Assembly (NCBI RefSeq): GCF_900105245.1
Contig: NZ_FNSZ01000001.1
Location: 434,001-498,000 of the forward strand
Direction of reading: 5' to 3'
Length of the DNA: 64,000 nucleotides
Origin: Streptomyces sp. 1222.5
GTDB taxonomy: Bacteria; Actinomycetota; Actinomycetes; Streptomycetales; Streptomycetaceae
Made by a program: the position numbers and the translations under genes. The notes under the pieces are model-generated. The model saw only the letters and a list, made by a program, of their open reading frames with translations, had not been told where the DNA came from and searched no databases. Of the stretch, positions 1-8,339 are shown one piece after another; within the stretch, counting starts at the first letter, position 1; each line of letters begins with the position of its first letter.

Positions 1-1
1 C

Positions 2-2065
2 ACGGACCACGGCGACGCACCGCCGGTCGTCGTGATCACCGGCATGGGCGGGGTGGGAAAGTCCGCCCTGGCGGTGCGGGCGGCGCACGGTGTCAGCGCC
101 CGGTTCCCCGACGGCCAGCTCTACGCCGACATGCGTGGCAACCGGCACGACCCCACCGACGCCGGCGTGGTGCTCACCAGTTTCATCACCACGCTGGGAG
201 TGGCGGCACAGTTCGTACCGGAGAGCCTCGACGACCGCGCCGGACTTCTGCGCTCGCTGCTGAACGGGCGGCGCGTGCTGATCCTGCTGGACGACGTGCG
301 CGACGCCACCCAGATCTCGCCGCTGCTCCCCGGAGCGGCCAGCTGCGCAGTGCTCATCACCAGCAGGTCGAGACTGTGGGGGCTGCCCACCTCGGCCCGT
401 GTGGACCTGGCTGCCTTCGAGGCGGACGAGGCGGTGTCCCTCCTGGAGCGCATCGTCGGCCCCGCCAGGGTCGCCGAGGACCAGGAAGCCGCACGGGAGT
501 TGGTGCACAGCTGCGGTCTGCTCCCGCTGGCCGTGCGGATCGCCGCCTCCCGGCTGGCGTCGCGGCCCGCCTGGGGCGCACGGTCGCTGGCGGTACGGCT
601 GGCCGACGAGCGCCGCCGGATGGCCGAGTTGCGTGCCGGTGACCTCACCGTGGCGTCGGTGTTCGAGATGGGGTACCGCCAGCTGAGTGAGGCGCAGGCC
701 AGGACGTTCCGACTGGTCGCGGCGGTGTGCGACGCGGAGATCGGAACCCCGGCGGCGTCCGCCGTACTCGGCCTGGACGAGGAGGACGCCGAGGAGCAGC
801 TCGAAGCTCTGGTCGACCTCTCGTTGCTGGACACCTCCGGCCCGGGCCGGTACCGGCTCCACGACCTGCTCCGTGTGTACGGGCAGCAGCAGGCGACGCG
901 GGAGGAACGCCTGTCCGCGCTGGACCGGCTGCTCGACTTCCTGCTGGGCACCGCGGCAGGGGCCTTCCAGCGGGTGGTGCCCGGTGACGCGGTCGCCACC
1001 ACGCTGAGCCCGACTCGCTCGGCCGGAGTGCGGTTCGCCGATGTGCGGACGGCCCGGGCCTGGGCCGCCGCCGAATCCGAGGCCGCCTTCTCCGTCGTCC
1101 TGGTCGCCGCCCGCGAGTCACGGGTGGCGGAGGTTGCCGCCCCGAGCGCTGGGCCACAAGCCGCAACCAGTGCGCCCCTCTTGCGCGTCGCAGTGGATCT
1201 GCTGATCGCCCTGACGGCCTTCGGGCCCTACGTGCAGCGGGAGCAACTGGTCCGGGCCGCCATGGCGGTGGCCGAGGCGGCCGAAGAACTCGCTGATCAC
1301 CGCACCGTGGGCCGCGCCCGCTTCCTGTGCGGCAACATCGCGGTGCAGGGCGCCGGGTTGGTCGTGGCCAGGCAGCATCTGCGGGTGGCCGAGACCCACT
1401 GCCGGGAGAACGGCGACGCGCCCATCCTCTGTCAGATCCTCAACGACCTCGGACTGGTCGCGCTCCTCCAGCACGACCACGAAGACGCCGTGGACCGCCT
1501 CGACGAGGCGGTCCGGCTCGCCCGCGAACTCGGCCAGCGGTCCGGCGCTCTGGTGACGACGGTGAACGCGGCCCTCGCCAGGCTGCGTTGCGGGCGCGTC
1601 GAGGAGGCCCGGCGGGCGTGCGAGAGCGCACTGGCCGAGCTGAGAGCCGCCGCGGACCATCAGGGCGTGGCCTACGCGCTGTCCGTCCTGGGACTGTGCA
1701 TGCACGAACTCGGCCGGTACGACGAGGCGGTGGCGCGCTACACCGAGTGCCTGAGCGTGTGCCGGGCGATGGAGCTGCACAGCCGGGAGGCACAGGCCCA
1801 CTACCGATTGGCCGACACCCTCCGCGCCATGGGCCGACCGGCGGAAGCGGTGGCCGCCGCCGGGCAGGCGGTGGCCCGCTGCGCGGACGGCCGTTCCGAG
1901 CGCGACCACGGGCACGCGCTGGTCGCGCTCGGCCGGGCGCTCGCCGACCTTGGCCGGACCGCGGAGGCGGCGGCCCGACTGGGTGAGGCCGCCGCCGTGT
2001 TCACCCGGCTGGAGTTGCCGGACGCACTGCACGCGACAGCGCTGCGGGAGGAACTGCCCGTGTGA
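2..2065 (+). CDS. AfsR/SARP-type NB-ARC ATPase with TPR repeats (5' end outside window)
   Basis: The reading frame is open from the window edge, so the N-terminus is missing; in SARP regulators that part would carry the DNA-binding and BTA domains. The visible part opens with a P-loop, ITGMGGVGKSALAVRAA, followed by the NB-ARC Walker B VLILLDDV and an LLITSR-like sensor (AVLITSRSRLW). A winged-helix segment then leads into an alpha-helical TPR array over roughly the last 300 residues, with repeats such as ALSVLGLCMHELGRYDEAVARY. Proteins of this AfsR/STAND type act as ATP-dependent switches that control secondary-metabolite genes. It converges on the small gene at 2095-2334 with only 29 bases between stops. 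Whether it belongs to the cluster on its right or is a boundary gene cannot be told from this window. Confidence 0.85.
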   Translation, partial: TDHGDAPPVVVITGMGGVGKSALAVRAAHGVSARFPDGQLYADMRGNRHDPTDAGVVLTSFITTLGVAAQFVPESLDDRAGLLRSLLNGRRVLILLDDVRDATQISPLLPGAASCAVLITSRSRLWGLPTSARVDLAAFEADEAVSLLERIVGPARVAEDQEAARELVHSCGLLPLAVRIAASRLASRPAWGARSLAVRLADERRRMAELRAGDLTVASVFEMGYRQLSEAQARTFRLVAAVCDAEIGTPAASAVLGLDEEDAEEQLEALVDLSLLDTSGPGRYRLHDLLRVYGQQQATREERLSALDRLLDFLLGTAAGAFQRVVPGDAVATTLSPTRSAGVRFADVRTARAWAAAESEAAFSVVLVAARESRVAEVAAPSAGPQAATSAPLLRVAVDLLIALTAFGPYVQREQLVRAAMAVAEAAEELADHRTVGRARFLCGNIAVQGAGLVVARQHLRVAETHCRENGDAPILCQILNDLGLVALLQHDHEDAVDRLDEAVRLARELGQRSGALVTTVNAALARLRCGRVEEARRACESALAELRAAADHQGVAYALSVLGLCMHELGRYDEAVARYTECLSVCRAMELHSREAQAHYRLADTLRAMGRPAEAVAAAGQAVARCADGRSERDHGHALVALGRALADLGRTAEAAARLGEAAAVFTRLELPDALHATALREELPV

Positions 2066-2094
2066 CGGCGGGCGGGATCGGCGTCGTAGACCGA

Positions 2095-2334
2095 TCAGCT
2101 TTTGGGCGGGGGCTGCGAGACGGTGTTGTTCCAGTCCTCCGGGCCACCCGCGAAGACGTGGACCCCGCCCGGCCCGTCGCCGTGCCGGTGTTCCGTCACG
2201 CCGCGGGCCACCACGACGGACGCCGCCGCGCACAGAAGCGCGGCCGCGAACAGTCCGACGGCGATCCTGGCGGGTGCCGGCTTTCGTGCGGCGCGCCCGT
2301 CCGGTCGACGGCCGGCCTCATGGGAACTGCGCAT
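2095..2334 (-). CDS. Small single-helix membrane peptide, possible exported signal or accessory peptide
   Basis: The gene encodes 79 residues. The start was chosen at the ATG encoding MRSSHEA because GGAG lies about 8 bases upstream. A basic N-terminus (about residues 1-23) is followed by one hydrophobic helix (IAVGLFAAALLCAAASVVVA) and a short polar tail ending DWNNTVSQPPPKS. This is the layout of a type II membrane peptide or a small secreted precursor. No family is recognised. A second peptide with the same layout lies at 4666-4875, and both flank the unknown 651-residue gene. Both sit beside TPR-containing regulators, which suggests but does not prove peptide signalling. It could equally be an orphan membrane protein. 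Confidence 0.55.
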   Translation of the reverse strand: MRSSHEAGRRPDGRAARKPAPARIAVGLFAAALLCAAASVVVARGVTEHRHGDGPGGVHVFAGGPEDWNNTVSQPPPKS

Positions 2335-2516
2335 TCCACATCTCCTCGTGCTCTTCCGTGCTGACTTGCCGTGCGAAGGCGGGATCACCGTGGCAGGCTC
2401 CGATCTACATCGGATCTACGCCGCGATCCACGGTCGGGCGTCGGCGTACGGACGCCGGCCCCTCGGTCCCGGCCATCAAGTCCGGCCATCACTCACGGCG
2501 GCGCCGGACCGGTCCC

Positions 2517-4472
2517 TCAGCCTCGCAGGAACACCTCGGCCGTCACCGTCGAGTAGTGCAACGACATCAGACGGAAGGGAAGGCGCAGCAGGAGGATCAG
2601 CGCGCGCACCCGCTGCTGCTGATCCGCGTAGTAGTCGTCCAGGACGTTGATGTGGATCGCTCCGGGGCCGGCCTTTCCGAGTACGTCCGTCACGAGCGCC
2701 AAGACACCGGAGTCGGCGGACCCCAGACCGGTGACGGGGGCGAACTTCCGCTCCAGGAAAGCCAGTCGGCTGACCCTCGCCTCGTGCTCCAGCGCTTCGT
2801 CGAGAATGTCGGTCATCGCCCTGTGGGGATCATCGGGCAGCCCGAAGCGGTCCTGGAAATAGGCGTCGAAGCCGGCGGGATCGGTGCGGTAGGCGAGGAG
2901 GGCCGCCTCCAGCAACAGACCGCCGGTGCTTGTCACCTCCCCTGCGTCGGCGATCAGTTCGCGGTGACAGCCATCGCCCAGATCGATGAAGAGACCGCCG
3001 CCGTGCCGCTGCACCCGGTGTCCCAAGCCCAGCGCGAGCAAACGCTCGTAGAGGACGGTGGCGATCGCCCGGACGACGGGGCTGGACGCGGGGACGAGAA
3101 CGAGCGGCGACTTGGGCAGCCGGAGCCGCAGATAGGCCCGGTAGTTCCTGGGTGACAGCCGGACGACCGGACCGTCATCGTCCATCCGGGCCGTCAACAA
3201 GGGTGTCTGCGAGGCTCCTTCGAGGAGTCGGCTCAGGACTGCGCCGCCTACGGCGGTAGCGGTCTCCTGCTCCGGACCCAGGCCCCTGTCCAGCCGTACT
3301 CGACCGGGCGCGACGCTGACAACGGCGCACTCCCGGTGGGCGCCGGCGATGCGGGCGGCGACGAGTGCCGCGGCACACTGCGCCGACCGGTTCGAGCCTG
3401 TGGCCGGGGTTGCCGCGGCGTACACCAGGGCGCGCACCGGTGCCCCGGCTGCGCGTTCGGCGACCACCTCGACGATTCCGGGGGCGGGCGCCCGGATGGT
3501 CACTGGTTCGCCCGCTCCGGCCACCAGGACCTCCCCGTGTGCGGGGACGGGGGCCACCGAGGGGAGCCGGTCACGGCAGAGCCGTACCGGATCGCGATCC
3601 GGCTGAGACCGAGGCCGGGGCCGGTAGGCCCACCGCGTTCTCCGCGGAGCGCCGTCGTGGGTCACCAGGAGGAAGTCGAGTGCCTCGGCCGGCTGCTCCT
3701 GGTGGACGTGGGCCCACAACGCCCACGCCGCGTCCGAGGGGGTGAGGTGCCACCGCAGGTCGTCGAGCAGCGCGGGAATCCCGCGGCCGGACCGCAGTCC
3801 CTCGCCTGCCACGACCAGGGCGTAGGCGTGATCGGCCGGGCTGATCAGAACGGTCTCGCGTTCCACCTGCTGGCCGAGGGAAGGGCCCGTGATCACGGGC
3901 CCGGGTAACAGGGGGTCGCGCATCAGGTGGGAGCGGATGGTGGAAATAGCCGAGGCGAGCGCCCCGAGGGAAGACGGAAACGGGGACTGGCCGGGCTGCG
4001 GGTCCGCCGTGGGAGGCAGGCACCGGCACCGGGGGGCGGCACGGCACGGATCGTCGCCCCCGTGACTCGGGGTGGCCTGTGAGCCGTACGCGTCAGAGCG
4101 CAGTGCGCGCAGGACCTCACCCGTGTGCGCGGCTTCGCCGGGTCGCCGCCCGGTCTCCAGGAACGCCTGGACTGTGCGTACGGCGTCCACGTCGTGGGAG
4201 GCACGGAAAGAGAGGGCGAGTGCGTCCAGCAGCCTCGCCGGTGCGTCCGGTCCGTGGGCAGCCGTCAGAGCGGTGAGGCGGAACAGGAGGCCGGTGACCG
4301 CGTGGAAAGCGCACTCTCCGGCACCTTGATCCGTCTCCCCCGCCGCACGGGCTGCCGCACCACCCTGCTTCCCTCCAGGCACGAAGAAGCCCTTGTGCGG
4401 CGCACCGTGGCGGTCGGGGCCGTCGAGCATCGCGTATGCCGCCAGGAGCCGACGGGCCGTCACGAGGTCCAT
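2517..4472 (-). CDS. Large protein of unknown function (651 aa)
   Basis: The protein has no signal peptide or obvious membrane segment and no recognised catalytic motif. The N-terminal third is helical (MDLVTARRLLAAYAMLDG). A low-complexity stretch with clustered cysteines (DPCRAAPRCRCLPP, about residues 140-155) separates it from a mixed alpha/beta remainder that ends in a Leu/Arg-rich helix (LILLLRLPFRLMSLHY). The start is the ATG at 4472, with only a weak AGGA upstream. It is divergent from the small peptide gene at 4666, with 193 bases between them, so the two may share a control region. I could not assign a family. Its place between two membrane peptides and an XRE-TPR regulator suggests a role linked to regulation or to the adjacent cluster, but that is inference only. 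Confidence 0.65.
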   Translation of the reverse strand: MDLVTARRLLAAYAMLDGPDRHGAPHKGFFVPGGKQGGAAARAAGETDQGAGECAFHAVTGLLFRLTALTAAHGPDAPARLLDALALSFRASHDVDAVRTVQAFLETGRRPGEAAHTGEVLRALRSDAYGSQATPSHGGDDPCRAAPRCRCLPPTADPQPGQSPFPSSLGALASAISTIRSHLMRDPLLPGPVITGPSLGQQVERETVLISPADHAYALVVAGEGLRSGRGIPALLDDLRWHLTPSDAAWALWAHVHQEQPAEALDFLLVTHDGAPRRTRWAYRPRPRSQPDRDPVRLCRDRLPSVAPVPAHGEVLVAGAGEPVTIRAPAPGIVEVVAERAAGAPVRALVYAAATPATGSNRSAQCAAALVAARIAGAHRECAVVSVAPGRVRLDRGLGPEQETATAVGGAVLSRLLEGASQTPLLTARMDDDGPVVRLSPRNYRAYLRLRLPKSPLVLVPASSPVVRAIATVLYERLLALGLGHRVQRHGGGLFIDLGDGCHRELIADAGEVTSTGGLLLEAALLAYRTDPAGFDAYFQDRFGLPDDPHRAMTDILDEALEHEARVSRLAFLERKFAPVTGLGSADSGVLALVTDVLGKAGPGAIHINVLDDYYADQQQRVRALILLLRLPFRLMSLHYSTVTAEVFLRG

Positions 4473-4665
4473 GGAGCGGATCCTGTCGGCAGGTGATCAA
4501 CAGTGCCTCTACGAGCATCCGTTGCCGCTCGTACGGGTGCATAGCGTGCGAAGAGTGAGCGTAGACCGGGATGCCTCAAGGTCGTATCAGGCAAGGGTGC
4601 TCCGGTCCGCCGGAACCGGTTTCCCGGGGCACCTCGAAGCGCACGAGCACAAGGAGACTCCCCGC

Positions 4666-4875
4666 ATGGCCACCTCCCCCGTCATCCGCACGTCCGGAAT
4701 CTCACGGCGCCGCACGTCCGCCGTCACGGTCGTGGCCGCCCTCCTGGCCGTGGTGTCCCTGCTGGTACTCACCAGTGGGACGCGGCCCGGAGCCGATGCC
4801 CGGAGCCAGCACTCCGCGTCGGCGCCGGCCCGGTCCAACCCGCCGCTGGATACGGATTTCCCGCCCTGCTGCTGA
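4666..4875 (+). CDS. 69-aa membrane peptide with Cys-Cys C-terminus, candidate signalling peptide
   Basis: The start is well supported: AAGGAG lies 9 bases before the ATG at 4666. The product has a basic N-terminus with RRR, one helix (about residues 17-37, TSAVTVVAALLAVVSLLVL), a polar spacer and the tail PPLDTDFPPCC. It ends 66 bases before the XRE-TPR regulator and on the same strand. In RRNPP systems, a short exported pre-peptide encoded next to a cytoplasmic TPR regulator is the pheromone precursor; this pair has that layout, but the family is not recognised. The terminal vicinal cysteines are unusual and might be processed or disulfide-bonded. Alternative: a small membrane protein of no regulatory role. 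Confidence 0.6.
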   Translation: MATSPVIRTSGISRRRTSAVTVVAALLAVVSLLVLTSGTRPGADARSQHSASAPARSNPPLDTDFPPCC

Positions 4876-4880
4876 GTGAC

Positions 4881-4910
4881 TTGACTGGTTGTTGAACTCT
4901 CTGGTTTACT
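4881..4910 (+). promoter_or_regulatory. Candidate promoter for the XRE-TPR gene
   Basis: TTGACT (4881-4886) and TTTACT (4905-4910) form a -35/-10-like pair with an 18-base spacer in a locally AT-richer stretch, about 30 bases before the GTG at 4942. A second possible -35 (TTGAAC, 4892) lies inside it. CCGG half-sites around 4913-4928 could be part of an operator. No transcription start can be shown from sequence alone. Confidence 0.4.
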
Positions 4911-4941
4911 TTCCGGTAACATATCCGGAGGGTTGATCAGC

Positions 4942-6300
4942 GTGCACGACATGGCGGAATTGGGGTCACGGATCCGTCGCCAGCGCCGCTTGAGGCGCAT
5001 GTCGCAGACCGACCTCGCAGGCAGCGATCTCTCGCACAGTTACATCTCGCTCCTGGAAAGCGGCAAGCGCACCCCTTCCGAAGAGGTGCTGCGCCGCATC
5101 GCCGCGCGCCTGGAATGCGACCCCGGGTATCTGCTCGAGTGTCTCGCGTCGGAGCCCCCCGGCAACCTCGAGGTGGAGATCTCCTACGCGGAGATGTCCC
5201 TGGCGAACGGCGAGCCCGAGGCGGCTTTGACCACCTTCCTCGCCGCCCGCGAGAAGGCGGGCGACGGCGGACCGGCCGAGGTCCGGTCCGCCGTGGGCTT
5301 CGGCGTCGCCCGCTCACTCGAAGCGCTCGGCCGCCTCGAGGAGGCACTGGTCGAGTACGAGCGGCTGCGCGAGGCCGGCACCGATCACCAGGGACAGCCG
5401 GCGAGCGCGGTCGCCGATCTGACCGTGGTCATCGCCCTGTGCCGCTGCTACCGGGAGCTCGGCGACCTCGCGCACGCCGTGGAGCTGGCCGAGTCGAAGC
5501 TGGCCGACCTCCAGCGGCTGGAGATCCCTCCGTCCGTCACCGCGATCGAACTCATGTCGACACTGGTGGGGCTGTACAGCGAGCGCGGCGATCTGAACCG
5601 CGCCGGATACCTCGCCGCGCGCGCCATCGAGGAAGCGGAACAGCTCACCGACAGCCGGGCCCGTGGCGCGGCGTACTGGAACGCCAGCCTCGTCGCCCAC
5701 CGCAACGGCCGGGCGGCGGACGCCCTGACGTTCGTCCGCAAGGCCCTCGCCCTCTATGCGGAGGGCGAGGACCAGCGGGCCATGGCCCGGTTGCGCAACG
5801 CCTACGCGGTGGTGCTGCTGGACGCGGAAACCCCGGACGCAGCCGCCGCCAAGCAGCAGCTCACGCTCGCGGAGCAGGAACTCGACCGCCACGGCAGCAC
5901 CGTCGACCAGGCCTACTGCCAGACGGCGATGGCCCGTGCCGACCTGGCGCTGGACGACAGCGCCGCCGCCGCGGACCGGGCTCGGTCCGCGCTGAACCTG
6001 CTGGGCACCGGGCACCGACTGCAGAGCGCCCGGGCACTTCTGGTACTGGCCAGGGCCGAGCTGCGGCAGGGCCACGCCGAGCGGGCCCGTGCGGCCTGCG
6101 AGCGGGCCGCCCTCTCTCTCGAAGCGTCCGAGGCCACCCGCCAGGCCGGCTTCGCCTGGGCCGAGCTGGCCGAGACCCAGCAGGCGTCGGGGGACGAGCG
6201 GGGCAGCCTCGCGTCCTACCGGGAGAGCCTGCGTTGCCTCGGATACCGCTCCAGCACCGTTCCGGCCGCCGAACCGACTCCCGCCGCCGCCGAGGGCTGA
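4942..6300 (+). CDS. XRE-family regulator with C-terminal TPR domain
   Basis: Residues about 7-65 are a Cro/C1-type helix-turn-helix (LGSRIRRQRRLRRMSQTDLA, then SYISLLESGKRTPSEEVLRRIA). The rest of the 452 residues is a TPR superhelix with repeats such as AARSALNLLGTG and LVLARAELRQGHAERARAACE. Such XRE-TPR proteins commonly bind a peptide or small ligand in the TPR groove and regulate an adjacent cluster. The start is GTG 4942, which has GGAGGG 9 bases upstream; the TTG at 4933 is too close to the ribosome site. It is monocistronic, ends in a strong terminator (6319-6346), and precedes the cluster operon. It is the best candidate to bind the repeated motif at 6410-6441 and 15376-15409, though that is inference. 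Confidence 0.88.
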   Translation: MHDMAELGSRIRRQRRLRRMSQTDLAGSDLSHSYISLLESGKRTPSEEVLRRIAARLECDPGYLLECLASEPPGNLEVEISYAEMSLANGEPEAALTTFLAAREKAGDGGPAEVRSAVGFGVARSLEALGRLEEALVEYERLREAGTDHQGQPASAVADLTVVIALCRCYRELGDLAHAVELAESKLADLQRLEIPPSVTAIELMSTLVGLYSERGDLNRAGYLAARAIEEAEQLTDSRARGAAYWNASLVAHRNGRAADALTFVRKALALYAEGEDQRAMARLRNAYAVVLLDAETPDAAAAKQQLTLAEQELDRHGSTVDQAYCQTAMARADLALDDSAAAADRARSALNLLGTGHRLQSARALLVLARAELRQGHAERARAACERAALSLEASEATRQAGFAWAELAETQQASGDERGSLASYRESLRCLGYRSSTVPAAEPTPAAAEG

Positions 6301-6318
6301 CACTCCCGCACACCCTCC

Positions 6319-6346
6319 GCCCGTGGACCATCCGTGGTCCACGGGC
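6319..6346 (+). terminator. Intrinsic terminator after the XRE-TPR gene
   Basis: Perfect 12-bp stem (GCCCGTGGACCA with TGGTCCACGGGC) around a TCCG loop, directly followed by a T-rich tail TTCTTCTTTG. It ends the regulator transcript and separates it from the cluster operon. Confidence 0.85.
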
Positions 6347-6409
6347 TTCTTCTTTGCCCCTCCCCTTGCCCGCCTGGCCGGGCGCACCTCCATCAGATCT
6401 CGACCCGGA

Positions 6410-6441
6410 TTTGTGACTGACAATATTGACTAGCTAGTCAC
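6410..6441 (+). promoter_or_regulatory. Operator-like element upstream of the cluster operon (site A)
   Basis: TTTGTGAC (6410-6417), 9 bases, TGACT (6427-6431), 5 bases, GTCAC (6437-6441). The core TGACTAGCTAGTCA (6427-6440) is a perfect 14-bp palindrome. The same parts in the same order occur at 15376-15406 with an 8-base first gap. This stretch is much more AT-rich than its surroundings and lies just upstream of the first gene of the leftmost operon, so it is a probable operator overlapping the promoter. Confidence 0.7.
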
Positions 6442-6492
6442 GCCTATGTGACCATGGTTGTGACAGCGCAGGAGATGTCGAATCGCGGAGGG

Positions 6493-7386
6493 ATGGTGCT
6501 CGTCTTGAAAAAAGCAGCATCCTCACCTTTCCGTGGTCAGGGTGTCACGGTCCTCGGAATGTCCGCGGGAGTCGGCAAGACCGCCGTCTCGATCGGCATT
6601 CTCCGCAGCCTCTCCCGCCGGGGCGTCGACTGCGCTCCGTTCAAGGCGGTCGCCGTCGTCACCCCTGACGAATACGCCGGGCGGTCGCTGCCGCCCTGGC
6701 GACGGGGCGTGGTGCAGAGCTGCACGGCCGCCGGGACGGTTCCCCGCTGGTGGCACAACCCTGTCCTGGTGAACCTTCCGGACGCGCGCACCCCCGTGGG
6801 GGATCTGTACGTACGCGGTCGGCGCCTCGGACGGGTTCCGGTCACCGGGGCCGACCGCCTCGATCTCGGTTCGCTGCCGGACCGGCTGCGCCGGCGTTGC
6901 CAGGACGCCGTCGAGGAGGGCTACCGACGCCTCGCCGGCGAGGTGCCGTGGCTCCTCGTGGAGGGTGCCGCCGGGGCAGGAGACCTGCCCCCGGCCGCCG
7001 ATCTGGCCAACCGGATCCTGCCCGAGCTGGCGGGACTTCCGGTGATCGTCGTGGCAAGCGCCCGGCAGGCGGATCCCGCTGACGTCTCCCGGCTCACGGA
7101 CCGGCTGACCCCGGCCCTGCGCGCGCTCCTGCTCGGCTTCGTACTCAACCGGGTGAGCGACCACCCCGCCGCGGACGCAGCCGCCCAACGGCTCGCCCGC
7201 GCCTCGCGCTTGCCCGTGCTGGCGCGGATCACCGACGCACCACCTCCCCTCGGGTACGACGGCTCACCGGAGAAGATCGACCTCATGTGCGAGTACCGCG
7301 CCTCGTGTGTCGACGAGTCGGGGCTGATGCGCCTGCTCGACGCACTGCCCGCCGCCCGCCCCGGCCTCGTGGAGGCCACGCGATGA
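6493..7386 (+). CDS. CobQ/BioD-like P-loop ATPase
   Basis: The protein has an N-terminal deviant P-loop, VLGMSAGVGKTAVSIGILRSL, and the 'KxxAVVTPDEYAGRSLPPWRRGVVQ' type substrate segment seen in dethiobiotin synthetase and cobyric acid synthase N-terminal domains. Walker-B-like WLLVEGAAGAGDLPP and VIVVASARQADPADVSRLT also fit this fold. The glutamine amidotransferase domain of true CobQ is absent and no other cobalamin genes are near, so vitamin B12 synthesis is unlikely. It probably activates a carboxylate with ATP, or switches another enzyme. The start is uncertain: GTG 6448, ATG 6475, ATG 6493, GTG 6496 and TTG 6505 are all in frame. GGAGGG at 6487-6492 and the operator ending at 6441 favour one of the later ones. 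The stop overlaps the next ATG (ATGA). Confidence 0.75.
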   Translation: MVLVLKKAASSPFRGQGVTVLGMSAGVGKTAVSIGILRSLSRRGVDCAPFKAVAVVTPDEYAGRSLPPWRRGVVQSCTAAGTVPRWWHNPVLVNLPDARTPVGDLYVRGRRLGRVPVTGADRLDLGSLPDRLRRRCQDAVEEGYRRLAGEVPWLLVEGAAGAGDLPPAADLANRILPELAGLPVIVVASARQADPADVSRLTDRLTPALRALLLGFVLNRVSDHPAADAAAQRLARASRLPVLARITDAPPPLGYDGSPEKIDLMCEYRASCVDESGLMRLLDALPAARPGLVEATR

Positions 7387-8339
7387 ACGCCGTCGAGGTC
7401 GCGGGACTGCACCGAAGCTACCCGCCGTCACGCGGCGGAGGAACCGCGCGCATCGCCCTGAACGGCATCGACCTGTCGGTCGGCGAGGGCGAGGTGCACG
7501 CGCTGCTCGGCCCCAATGGAGCGGGCAAGACGACCCTCTGCAAGATCCTCGCCACCGTCCTGGTGCCCGGCGCCGGCAGCGCGCGCATCCTCGGACACGA
7601 CGTCGTGAGCGAACTCGCCGCGGTACGCCCGCTGATCGGATGCGTCTTCGGCGGCGACCGGGGACTGTACGGCAGGCTCTCCGCGCGGCGCAACCTGCAC
7701 TACTGGGGTGCCTTGTACGGCGTACCCGGCCGCGAGATCCGGCAGCGGACCGCCACGCTCCTGGAGCGGTTCGGCCTCACGAAGCACGCCGACGAGCGCG
7801 TGGAGACCTTCTCGCGCGGCATGAAGCAGCGCCTGCACCTCGCCCGCGGGCTGATGCACGGCCCGCGTGTGCTGCTGCTCGACGAGCCCACCACAGGAAT
7901 GGACCCCGTAGCGGCCCGCGACTTCCGTGCCCTGATCGGCGAGTTGCGCGAGGAAGGGCGGTCCGTCCTGCTCACCACCCACGACATGGCGGAGGCCGAG
8001 GCCGTCTGCGACCGGGCCACCCTCATCGACGGCGGACGCATCCTGCGTACGGCCACCCCCCGTGAACTCGGCTCGCTCCTGTCGCGGCACGAGCGCGTCG
8101 AGGCGACCGGTGTCCCGGACGAGCTCGTCGGACGGATCCGGATCCATCCAGGCGTGGTCACGGTCGGCGCCGGCCCGCGCGGGACCACCCGGATCGAGGT
8201 GAGCGACCGTCAGGCGCTCGTACCCGTACTGCGGCTTCTCGTCGACGCCGGCGTCACCGAACTGGCGACCTCGCGCCCGGGACTGGAAGAGGTCTATCTG
8301 ACCCTCATCGGCGAGCGCGGCATGGAGGTCGTCGGATGA
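7383..8339 (+). CDS. ABC transporter ATP-binding subunit
   Basis: A complete 318-residue nucleotide-binding protein. Walker A is GPNGAGKTT (about residues 43-51), the signature is FSRGMKQR, Walker B is VLLLDEPTTGMD, and the switch histidine is in LLTTHDMAEAEAVCD. The family is the DrrA/CcmA-like group that works with ABC-2 permeases to export drugs or peptides. The start overlaps the preceding stop and the stop overlaps the next start, so the three transporter genes are translationally coupled. In this setting it most likely powers export of the cluster product or gives self-protection. Confidence 0.93.
   Translation: MNAVEVAGLHRSYPPSRGGGTARIALNGIDLSVGEGEVHALLGPNGAGKTTLCKILATVLVPGAGSARILGHDVVSELAAVRPLIGCVFGGDRGLYGRLSARRNLHYWGALYGVPGREIRQRTATLLERFGLTKHADERVETFSRGMKQRLHLARGLMHGPRVLLLDEPTTGMDPVAARDFRALIGELREEGRSVLLTTHDMAEAEAVCDRATLIDGGRILRTATPRELGSLLSRHERVEATGVPDELVGRIRIHPGVVTVGAGPRGTTRIEVSDRQALVPVLRLLVDAGVTELATSRPGLEEVYLTLIGERGMEVVG

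Noticed and set aside
6493..7386. Cobyric acid synthase or dethiobiotin synthetase as a literal function
   Set aside because: The glutamine amidotransferase domain and all cobalamin or biotin neighbours are missing; only the fold is supported.
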